From Candidatus Fermentithermobacillaceae bacterium UBA3907 (GTDB taxonomy: Bacteria > Bacillota > Sulfobacillia > Fermentithermobacillales > Fermentithermobacillaceae): a stretch of 9,721 nt of DNA. The first letter of the stretch is position 1. Each line of letters opens with the position of its first letter. The DNA lies in NCBI GenBank assembly GCA_002391545.1, contig DGFF01000131.1, positions 1 to 9,721 on the forward strand. Direction: 5' to 3'. The translations under genes were made by a program, and so were the position numbers. Positions 1-5,188 of the stretch are shown piece after piece. The notes under the pieces were generated by a model that saw only the letters and a list, made by a program, of their open reading frames with translations, had not been told where the DNA came from and searched no databases.

Positions 1-19
1 AGATGTGTATAAGAGACAG
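1..19 (+). other. Nextera/Tn5 mosaic-end adapter (library artefact)
   Basis: These 19 bases (AGATGTGTATAAGAGACAG) are identical to the Tn5 mosaic end used in Nextera tagmentation libraries. A perfect match starting exactly at base 1 is best explained as untrimmed adapter at a contig end. Genomic sequence would then start at base 20, and nothing upstream of the window should be assumed contiguous with it. Confidence 0.93.
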
Positions 20-358
20 TCACATGTGATTTCTTGGGGAGAACCGGAAAAATGACAGCGATCAAGCCCATACTCATGTGTAGAATGTTCTCGTCTAGGT
101 ATATTTCTTAAAAAATCAAAGATCCTCGTTACCGCAAGTGTCTTTTCAGAAACACGTACGGTAACGAGGCCTCGATTTTTGGCAAACTGGCCTTTATACT
201 ACGGCCGTTTACCCGTTACATGCTTTGTTATGGTCCAGTTTTTGCATTAACAAAATAAAGAGGCGTGTCATTACGGTATGCAGAACCAAACTTACACACG
301 TGGAATTTGCCTTATCTAGGAATTGCCACAGTTTGGTTCTACATTAGGGTTTCGCATT
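20..358. other. Contig-edge intergenic stretch with no recognisable gene
   Basis: About 340 bases between the adapter and the end of the zinc-ribbon gene. I see no convincing coding frame. The one longer plus-strand frame that starts here (265-621) runs antisense to the zinc-ribbon gene and has neither a ribosome binding site nor protein-like composition. The only clear structure is the stem-loop at 111-180. Confidence 0.5.
111..180. terminator. Stem-loop with A/T tracts on both sides, possible bidirectional terminator
   Basis: CCTCGTTACCG (124-134) pairs perfectly over 11 bp with CGGTAACGAGG (159-169). The 24-base loop contains a further GTGT/ACAC pairing. An A-rich tract ending AAAAATC lies to the left and GATTTTT to the right, so either strand reads as a stem followed by a T run. 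On the minus strand it lies about 190 bases past the zinc-ribbon stop codon and could end that transcript. The large loop and the offset between stem and T run weaken the call. A recombination or protein-binding site is an alternative. Confidence 0.5.
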
Positions 359-682
359 CTATTCTTTGGACTTATTCTCTCTTTCCTCTAAAGCGGCATA
401 GATTTTTGGCATATCTTTCTTATCTACAACTTCTACACCTATACATCCACACTTCATGCAGCATAAGATCTCTTCGCCTATTGTTCCGTCTTGTCTGCAT
501 ACCATCTCCTTTATCTCATAATCGTCACTGTCATCTTTTTTCCCGACTATGGCTAGGGGAAAACCATAGATCCGGAACAGGAACCCATCTGTGTTCCCGC
601 AAGAAGGGCACACAAGGGTGACATCCTTGTTAAGGATCGGCTTATGGCTAACAGTGCCTGGAAGTTGAATAACTTTTCCCAA
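359..682 (-). CDS. Small zinc-ribbon-like protein of unknown function
   Basis: I do not recognise the family. The 107-residue product has two Cys-x2-Cys knuckles, CPSC at about residues 25-28 and CMKC at about 75-78. A single Cys lies at about 62, extra Cys flank the second knuckle (CCMKCGC), and the C-terminus is Lys/Glu-rich. This pattern suggests one bound zinc, as in small zinc ribbons that touch nucleic acid or protein, but no substrate can be named. I chose the TTG at 682 because AGGAGG sits 7 bases before it. The frame extends upstream to an ATG at 703 (114 residues, weaker GGAG 11 bases away) and one at 760 (133 residues, Cys/Arg-rich and unconvincing). It is a lone gene, divergent from cas6, and no partner is visible. 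Confidence 0.68.
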   Translation of the reverse strand: MGKVIQLPGTVSHKPILNKDVTLVCPSCGNTDGFLFRIYGFPLAIVGKKDDSDDYEIKEMVCRQDGTIGEEILCCMKCGCIGVEVVDKKDMPKIYAALEERENKSKE

Positions 683-760
683 CTTATTGCCTCCTATATT
701 CATTTTTATTTGGCTCCGCCGTTTGGCTGAGCAATTACATGCGCACCAACGCCTTTCCAT

Positions 761-804
761 TTTCGGCCGTCAGCCGAAACAAATACGTCCCGCGGTTGCA
801 CCGC
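761..804. other. Two adjacent short perfect hairpins
   Basis: TTTCGGC (761-767) and GCCGAAA (773-779) form a 7-bp stem with a 5-base loop. Twelve bases later GCGGT (792-796) and ACCGC (800-804) form a 5-bp stem with a 3-base loop, followed by TTCTT. They lie upstream of the zinc-ribbon gene on its strand. They could fold in its 5' leader or act as weak termination signals on the plus strand. No T run long enough for a standard terminator is present. Confidence 0.4.
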
Positions 805-1148
805 TTCTTAGCTAGTGAGATTGCAAAGTTGTACAAGTATAATATCGAGAATGAAACCTGCACCTTTATTCTTACATTTACATTCTAAACAGGAATTGCT
901 TATATGATGAGCGAATTTATTGAGTAGATTACCTCGCTTCGGAGGTGGTACCATCGCAAACAATGTTGCGTCGAATAGGGTTTCGGTAATATGTACGGCA
1001 GTTGCTCCAGAATTTCAACAAACAAAAAACTACTTGCGGTTCTTAGGCCATTCCAATTGCTGTTGAACTTAAACGTTACAATTATTGATTTTTTTCCAAG
1101 AAACGTGGCACATTATGTACTCACCGACGCTCTGTGCCGGTGCTACCT
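761..1148. other. Intergenic stretch between the divergent zinc-ribbon gene and cas6
   Basis: About 390 bases without a convincing gene. A 64-codon plus-strand frame at 991-1185 has only a weak ribosome binding site and no recognisable features, so I do not call it. The stretch holds two short hairpins next to the zinc-ribbon end (761-804), a small ACCTC/GAGGT hairpin at 931-946 and a CGCAA/TTGCG inverted repeat near 955-970. It ends at the cas6 promoter. Confidence 0.5.
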
Positions 1149-1157
1149 TGTTATAAT
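1149..1157 (+). promoter_or_regulatory. Extended -10 promoter for cas6
   Basis: TGTTATAAT is a perfect extended -10 element (TG, one base, then TATAAT). No good -35 hexamer lies 16-18 bases upstream, which extended -10 promoters often tolerate. Transcription would begin near 1164 and give a leader of about 45 bases before the cas6 start at 1209. Confidence 0.5.
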
Positions 1158-1208
1158 AACCGCACTTAGGTTAGTTGGCAAGTAATATCTTTGACAGGGG
1201 TGATGTGG

Positions 1209-1976
1209 TTGCATTTAAGCATCTTGCTAGAATCTGAATCTGGTTCATTTGAAGTTCCGGTTCAGTACAATTATCCGGTTCAGTCTGCTATTTATCAGGC
1301 ACTAACAAAAGATGTAGGTGGCTTCTTTCACGATACAGGATTTGACTATAAAGGCCGAAGCTTCAAAATGTTTACTTTCTCTCGCCTCCTGGGGAAAAGT
1401 ACTTTGGATAGAGAAAATATGGTACTCAAATTCGAGGGCCCTGCAACGTTGGTAGTTTCGTCACCGATAACCCAGTTTTGTTCATCTTTGGCCACAGGCT
1501 TACTAAAATTAGGGACAGTAAGGATAGATCAAGCGCAGCTCCACGTAACCAAGGTTCAAGTATCTGAGCCCAAGGCCGAAGGGGAATCTATTGATATAAA
1601 AATGCTTTCTCCTACTGTAGTGTATAGCACCATGACAAGGTACGATGGGCGTAAATACACATGCTACTTTGCTCCTGGGGAAAAGGATTTTGAAGACTTA
1701 ACTTGGCAGAACCTTTGCAAGAAATACGAAGTACTTACCCAGATGGATCCGCCTTCTTCTCCTCGATATCGGGTTGAAGTGAAAAGCAATCCTAAGTTGA
1801 GCGTTCTTAATTATAAAGGGACAGTTATAGAAGGTTATATGTGTTTTCTGAGGCTCATAGGTCCGGAACCCATACTTCAAGTGGCTCTCGATGCAGGGTT
1901 AGGTGCGAAGAACAGTCAAGGTTTTGGCTGCATAGTGCCTGATGAACCGGTGCCCGCCAAAGAAATATACATATAG
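1209..1976 (+). CDS. cas6: CRISPR-associated endoribonuclease Cas6
   Basis: Cas6 cuts CRISPR precursor RNA inside each repeat, leaving an 8-base repeat-derived tag at the 5' end of each guide. The 255-residue product is of normal length and shows the tandem ferredoxin-like family signatures. These are an N-terminal strand (HLSILLE), a Tyr (about 29) before a Phe-Phe-His-Asp segment whose His (about 41) sits where the catalytic His is expected, and a Lys (about 48) in the RSFKMFTFS stretch. Near the C-terminus is the glycine-rich loop GLGAKNSQGFG (230-240). I prefer the TTG at 1209 because AGGGG lies 8 bases before it and Cas6 proteins usually begin just before this first strand. The frame extends to an ATG at 1203 and a TTG at 1191, for which the AGGGG is too close or lies inside the gene. 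The gene is intact and lies about 400 bases before the array on the same strand, but no other complete cas gene is present. Confidence 0.93.
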   Translation: MHLSILLESESGSFEVPVQYNYPVQSAIYQALTKDVGGFFHDTGFDYKGRSFKMFTFSRLLGKSTLDRENMVLKFEGPATLVVSSPITQFCSSLATGLLKLGTVRIDQAQLHVTKVQVSEPKAEGESIDIKMLSPTVVYSTMTRYDGRKYTCYFAPGEKDFEDLTWQNLCKKYEVLTQMDPPSSPRYRVEVKSNPKLSVLNYKGTVIEGYMCFLRLIGPEPILQVALDAGLGAKNSQGFGCIVPDEPVPAKEIYI

Positions 1977-1999
1977 TCACAAAGAAAGGAGGGAAGAAT

Positions 2000-2157
2000 T
2001 TGATAATTGAAAGTCTGGTTGGGGATTTTAATATGTCCGCTCACACATAATAGAGAAAGATAAGGATTCAGTTATAATCTACCGGTTTGGGTCTCTGGAA
2101 TATAGCTCCAGGGAGACGCTTGGAAAAGAAAAGAGTAGTACTCCAATGGAAGTCTAA
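2000..2157 (+). pseudogene. Frameshifted 5' remnant of a gene that followed cas6
   Basis: A strong ribosome binding site (AAAGGAGGG, about 1986-1993) lies right after the cas6 stop and 6 bases before a TTG at 2000. From there a frame reads 16 codons (MIIESLVGDFNMSAHT) and stops at 2050. An overlapping frame, open from 2032 to a TAA at 2155-2157, reads as plausible protein, with segments such as DSVIIYRFGSLEYSS and ETLGKEKSSTPMEV. A single-base indel near 2035-2048 would join the two into one N-terminus of about 52 residues. Beyond 2157 the same frame has further stops between protein-like stretches. Its position suggests a former cas gene such as an effector subunit, but I do not recognise the family. 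Confidence 0.45.
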
Positions 2158-2378
2158 TTTGATTATATATTAGAGGGATCTTCATATTGGTGATAGAATA
2201 CCTTGTGTGGTAACGTAAAAACCCTACCCTCGACGCAGAAAGTAGCCCTATACTAATGTGCATGCAAGTAAGACTAAGAGCAGGTAGAGGCAGAAATGAA
2301 GTGCATTATGGGAACACGTTGCATACATGTACTCCCGTATTGTACGATTATGGATCACTGTTATCGCTGGTAAAACGG
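2158..2378 (+). other. Gene-free stretch before the CRISPR array (former gene body and/or leader)
   Basis: About 220 bases with stops in all plus-strand frames. The first part may be a decayed continuation of the remnant at 2000-2157, since one frame still reads FDYILEGSSYW between stops. The last part sits where an array leader would lie. I see no promoter and no strongly AT-rich leader. Confidence 0.35.
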
Positions 2379-2594
2379 GTCTTAGCCTACCTGTGAGGGT
2401 TGGAAACCAGGTTGAACTTGCCGACGGGCAGGGGAAAAACCAGTTTTAGCCTACCTATGAGGGATAGAAACTCTGAGTTCCTCAAGAGATTCATCAGAAA
2501 GCACCACGTTTTAGCCTACCTATGAGTGATAGAAACCTCACTGTACGTCTCCTTCATCTCTTCCCTGGACACGTTTTAGCCTACCTGTGAGGGA
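2379..2594 (+). CRISPR. Small, decaying CRISPR array: four repeats, three spacers
   Basis: Repeats of 29 bases begin at 2379, 2443, 2508 and 2573. The core is GTTTTAGCCTACCTATGAGG, followed by GATAGAAAC in the best copy (2443-2471). The first copy differs from it at four positions, the third at one. The fourth matches only over 22 bases and lacks the 3' TAGAAAC, as is usual for the trailer-end repeat. The spacers are 35, 36 and 36 bases (2408-2442, 2472-2507, 2537-2572) and differ from one another. The 3' end ATAGAAAC fits the 8-base tag left by Cas6. This orientation (leader left, degenerate repeat right) matches the direction of cas6. The repeat type fits class 1 (type I or III) systems, but no effector gene is visible to decide which. 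Confidence 0.9.
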
Positions 2595-2679
2595 ATGAGC
2601 AATGCTACTTTTGGGTGGGACCTTCGTAATAGTGGATGAGGCTACTAACGGTATCCTAAATAACAGGAGGTGCTGAACA

Positions 2680-2880
2680 ATGTGTTGGGTATACCTTATA
2701 CTCATTCCCTTAATAGCACTAGGTCTGTTGTTTCTCTCTGCCATAAGAAGCTTGCTTGGCATCATCATTATTGTAGCCGCATTTGCGGTTGGAGGTCCAA
2801 TTTGCGGGATCATAGCCATCATAGGAATAGGGCTTTTGATGCTGTTTTCCGATGGTGATAAAAAGAAGAAGAAAGGGTGA
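2680..2880 (+). CDS. Small two-helix membrane protein, unknown function
   Basis: The 66-residue product is almost entirely hydrophobic, with predicted membrane segments at about residues 2-22 and 25-56, the latter long enough to bend or cross twice. It ends in a charged tail, SDGDKKKKKG, probably cytoplasmic. The start is well supported by AGGAGGTG 8 bases before the ATG. It lies 85 bases past the last CRISPR repeat and 5 bases before a second small membrane gene, so the two are probably co-translated. I do not recognise the family. Holin-like, toxin-like or stress-type membrane miniproteins are possible, with nothing to choose between them. A CRISPR accessory role is speculation from position only. 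Confidence 0.75.
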   Translation: MCWVYLILIPLIALGLLFLSAIRSLLGIIIIVAAFAVGGPICGIIAIIGIGLLMLFSDGDKKKKKG

Positions 2881-2885
2881 GATAG

Positions 2886-3107
2886 ATGTTCGACGTTTTA
2901 CTACTCCTCATTATCCATTTTATAGTTGCTGTGATGTACTGTGGTTTTAAGGGTGGTTTATTGGAACAAGCGATGACGATGACCATGGGTGCCGCAGCTA
3001 TCATTGCTATTTTTTCGCCCCCAATAGGCATTCCGTTATTTATCCTAGCTTATGTCGCCTGCAAAAAGCGATATAATGCGTTCGTTAAGAAAATGGAAGA
3101 AGAGTAG
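2886..3107 (+). CDS. Second small membrane protein of the tandem pair, unknown function
   Basis: The 73-residue product has a predicted membrane segment at about residues 4-21 and a long hydrophobic stretch at about 33-58 interrupted by a Ser-Pro-Pro turn, giving two or three passes. Its C-terminus is basic then acidic (KKRYNAFVKKMEEE). It begins 5 bases after the stop of the preceding gene. The AAGGGTGA overlapping that gene's end serves as a moderate ribosome binding site. It is not an obvious duplicate of its neighbour, although both are short, hydrophobic and charged at the C-terminus. The pair probably works as a unit, but no family or activity can be named. Confidence 0.7.
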   Translation: MFDVLLLLIIHFIVAVMYCGFKGGLLEQAMTMTMGAAAIIAIFSPPIGIPLFILAYVACKKRYNAFVKKMEEE

Positions 3108-3108
3108 T

Positions 3109-3140
3109 GAAGACATAGGTCTATTTCGTGTAGTGTCTTC
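3109..3140 (+). other. Inverted repeat after the membrane-protein pair
   Basis: GAAGACA (3109-3115) and TGTCTTC (3134-3140) form a perfect 7-bp stem around an 18-base loop, starting just after the second gene's stop codon. There is no T run after it, so it is a weak terminator candidate at best. It ends two bases before the isolated CRISPR repeat. Confidence 0.3.
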
Positions 3141-3142
3141 GA

Positions 3143-3171
3143 GTTTCTGCCTACCTGTAAGGGGTGCAAAC
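3143..3171 (+). repeat. Isolated, diverged CRISPR repeat
   Basis: This 29-base segment keeps the length and layout of the array repeat (GTTT, then GCCTACCTGTAAGGGG, ending GCAAAC) with about six differences from the consensus. It lies about 550 bases beyond the last array repeat with no further copy beside it. It appears to be a remnant of a longer or rearranged array. Changes in the 3' part make processing by Cas6 uncertain. Confidence 0.7.
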
Positions 3172-3467
3172 CATACATCAACGCTGCTACTTGTACATAA
3201 CTCTCTGTTCTCGAAGTGATAAGGACTGTATCCTTAGCATGTATTGTGCTACTTATGTGATATCCGATTCTGGCTAATAGCAGGGTAGTCATATCCCGAA
3301 TTAGTGTCTAGAAATGGGCTAGATTGTGATTACTCCCGGTGCACAGTCACACAATGAATTCATGAAGCTACTGACTACACGGAAAGACAAAGTACTGTCA
3401 GTACCAGGAGGTGTTCATTAGGGGTTGGTAGGAATTATGTGTTAGATAACGCTTGCGTTGTACTTAT

Positions 3468-3476
3468 TGTTATAGA
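3468..3476 (+). promoter_or_regulatory. Possible extended -10 promoter element
   Basis: TGTTATAGA matches the extended -10 pattern and differs at two positions from the element before cas6. No -35 hexamer is evident. A transcript from here would start near 3483, cover the hairpins at 3506-3565 and reach the ribosome binding site at 3574. Confidence 0.25.
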
Positions 3477-3505
3477 GGAAATTAGAAAAATTCTGTTGAA
3501 TGGGG

Positions 3506-3549
3506 GCACCTTAGGGTCTTAGGAGCCTAAGGTGCGTCAGTTTTCTGAC
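3506..3549 (+). other. Tandem perfect hairpins in a possible leader
   Basis: GCACCTTAGG (3506-3515) and CCTAAGGTGC (3526-3535) form a 10-bp stem with a 10-base loop. Directly after it GTCAG-TTTT-CTGAC (3536-3549) forms a 5-bp stem. A third small stem, AGCAG/CTGCT, follows at 3554-3565, then a ribosome binding site at 3574-3580. The first stem lacks a following T run long enough for a plain terminator. The order of hairpins then ribosome binding site resembles a regulatory leader, but no intact gene follows. Confidence 0.45.
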
Positions 3550-3587
3550 CAATAGCAGAGCTGCTAAGAGAAGAAGGAGGATAAACA

Positions 3588-3746
3588 ATCAGAAGTGCCT
3601 GCAACGCAGAAAAGAAACGCGATATTGGCCACATCTTACATCACAACGGCATACAGGGTTTTTGTCGCGTGATTCCGACTTTTTCCAGAAGTTTACGTAT
3701 CATCCCCAGTCTACATGATTACCCGGTAGAGCAGGTAGTTTTCTGA
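3588..3746 (+). pseudogene. Possible gene remnant behind a strong ribosome binding site
   Basis: AAGGAGG (3574-3580) is followed after 7 bases by ATC, where an ATG would be expected. From that ATC the frame stays open for 52 codons and ends at a TGA (3744-3746). A shorter alternative starts at the GTG at 3595, too far from the ribosome binding site at 14 bases, and runs 25 codons. Neither product is recognisable. An ATG-to-ATC loss of start, a rare ATC start, or chance openness behind an old ribosome binding site are all possible. Confidence 0.25.
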
Positions 3747-3841
3747 AAGCACCAGGCATCCCATTTTCAGAGTTGACTTGACCTAGATGAGTTTTTTAAG
3801 ACCAAAGCCCTCATTGGTGAAATAGTTCAATAAGCATGTTT

Positions 3842-5188
3842 CTATGTGCCAAAACTGCTTAGCAGTAAATCAGTAGCCTCATCTGGATATCGTTTACTCA
3901 AAATTCCGCAACACGCCATGATGTAATCTTTATCCAGGACAACCTGTGCCGCTTTAGGGTAAAGTTCTCGTCCATTGCCTTGCCCCGCTAGTTTCTTCAA
4001 GGCTTCTTCTCCTCCAGGCAACCGGGTTAGAGGCCCACCTGTCCCAATTATCGTTCTTACAGTCGTAAGATCTTTTCCAGAAGCAACCATTATGCGGCCC
4101 TGTGGCCCGTAAAGATATTTGATCACTCCTACGTGGCGCTTAAATGCTACCTCGCAAGCAAGATCTCTCAAATATGACACAAGTTTTACTTGTTTTTCGT
4201 CCTTCGGTATTACTTCCAGATGTTCTAGCACTTCCTGTGCGTTAAACCCCAAGTCCACATCGATTCTATCTTTTACCAAGTCTACCAGGTGTCTTGCATT
4301 CACATGTATTCCAAGGTCACCTTCTACAGTCCTTTTGGCAAAGGGTTCAGGGCTCTCGAGTATGGCCTGTATTTCTGGGCTTCCTTTTGCCACTGAGTGC
4401 ACATCAGTGGTTGCTCCTCCTACATCCACTACGCACAGATCACCTAAAACGTTCCACAAAAGCTTAGCGGCTTCCATTACTGCGCCAGGGGTAGGCAATA
4501 TAGGACCATCTACCATAGTTCGGATTCTATCCATACCGGGAGCGGTAATTATATGTTCTTCGAACACTTGCTGGATTACTTTCCGCGCAGGCTCGACTTG
4601 CAGTTCATCAATTCGGGGATACACGTTATCTACGATGTACGTTTTTATACCCGCTTCGACAAGTATATTTTCTATTTCGTGCCGAGCTGCCACATTTCCA
4701 GCATAAATCACAGGCGTTTTGAGGCCTGACTCTGCTATTAGTTGGGCATTCTTGATAGCGGTTTGCTTCTCGCCATAGTCTACTCCGCCTGCAAGCAGTA
4801 TGATTTTCGGCTGTATTCGCTTTAGCTCCTCTATATCAGAGGGGGTCATTTCCCCTGCAGTTATCATTTTAAGGACTGCACCTGCGCCAAGCGCAGCCTC
4901 TTTAGCCGCTTTTACAGTCATATCATAGACCAATCCGTGGACAGTCATGGAAAGCCCACCGGCAGCACTAGAAGTTGCCATCATGGAATTCCACTTTATA
5001 TCATCAACTTTCAGATTAGAAGATAAGTCTTCTATAGCTGCCCGAAGGGCCACAGTTACATCGTTGGGATCTGCCATTGTGCAAGATAAGCCCTGCCCAA
5101 GGAAGCGTGGGCCTCCTTGGGCAAGATCGAAACCATTTACAACAGTTGTAGTGCTGCCTATTTCTGCCACTAAAACATCAATCTTCAT
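3842..5188 (-). CDS. MutL/GlmL-type ATPase, probable reactivator of the B12-dependent ornithine aminomutase
   Basis: This 448-residue protein belongs to the actin/hexokinase/Hsp70-fold ATPases encoded beside B12 mutases, such as GlmL with glutamate mutase and the OrfX of clostridial ora operons. Relatives are thought to exchange damaged cobalamin in an ATP-dependent way. Visible motifs are the N-terminal phosphate loop EIGSTTTVVNGF (9-20), LAGGVDYGEK (132-141), the second phosphate loop DVGGATTDVHS (255-265) and a glycine-rich GTGGPLTRLPGG (382-393) likely near the adenosine. I use the ATG at 5188, which overlaps the end of oraE by 11 bases. A TTG just before it (5191) is possible. It is the last gene of the operon, and the overlap supports tight coupling to the mutase. 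Its role as reactivator is inferred from family and context. Confidence 0.88.
   Translation of the reverse strand: MKIDVLVAEIGSTTTVVNGFDLAQGGPRFLGQGLSCTMADPNDVTVALRAAIEDLSSNLKVDDIKWNSMMATSSAAGGLSMTVHGLVYDMTVKAAKEAALGAGAVLKMITAGEMTPSDIEELKRIQPKIILLAGGVDYGEKQTAIKNAQLIAESGLKTPVIYAGNVAARHEIENILVEAGIKTYIVDNVYPRIDELQVEPARKVIQQVFEEHIITAPGMDRIRTMVDGPILPTPGAVMEAAKLLWNVLGDLCVVDVGGATTDVHSVAKGSPEIQAILESPEPFAKRTVEGDLGIHVNARHLVDLVKDRIDVDLGFNAQEVLEHLEVIPKDEKQVKLVSYLRDLACEVAFKRHVGVIKYLYGPQGRIMVASGKDLTTVRTIIGTGGPLTRLPGGEEALKKLAGQGNGRELYPKAAQVVLDKDYIMACCGILSKRYPDEATDLLLSSFGT

Larger units (their letters stand above)
3172..3841. other. Gene-poor stretch of about 670 bases, rich in short inverted repeats
   Basis: No convincing gene lies between the isolated repeat and the end of the ornithine operon. 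Notable contents are two good ribosome binding sites (AGGAGGTG at about 3406-3413 and AAGGAGG at 3574-3580) that lead to no clear gene, an extended -10-like TGTTATAGA at 3468-3476, and at least five short perfect inverted repeats between 3392 and 3565. TCTGAAA/TTTCAGA forms another near 3742-3771. No T-rich terminator is seen after the operon's last gene. The region may hold decayed genes, a structured leader RNA, or both. Confidence 0.5.

Noticed and set aside
265..621. 118-codon plus-strand frame over the zinc-ribbon gene
   Set aside because: It lies antisense to the better supported gene, has no ribosome binding site, and its composition (many Leu/His/Ser/Arg) is that of an antisense shadow.
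942..957. T-box-like motif (GAGGTGGTACCATCGC) upstream of cas6, with a weaker GGGTGGGACC at about 2612-2621
   Set aside because: Only the short core resembles the T-box antiterminator. I find no recognisable stem I, no competing terminator with a T run, and no tRNA-synthetase or amino-acid gene downstream.
991..1185. 64-codon plus-strand frame just before cas6
   Set aside because: Only AGGG about 9 bases before the ATG supports it, the sequence has no recognisable motif, and the cas6 promoter lies inside its end.
2072..2263. 63-codon minus-strand frame opposite the post-cas6 remnant
   Set aside because: No ribosome binding site. The opposite strand has the better explanation as a decayed gene.
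3050..3292. 80-codon minus-strand frame across the isolated CRISPR repeat
   Set aside because: It overlaps the second membrane gene and the diverged repeat and lacks a ribosome binding site or protein-like composition.
3742..3771. TCTGAAA/TTTCAGA inverted repeat as terminator of the ornithine operon
   Set aside because: On the operon's strand it is not followed by a T run and the loop is long (16 bases), so I cannot support it as the terminator.
20..3841. Search for tRNA or rRNA genes in the non-coding parts
   Set aside because: No cloverleaf, GGTTCGAATCC-type T-arm or rRNA-like stretch was recognised.
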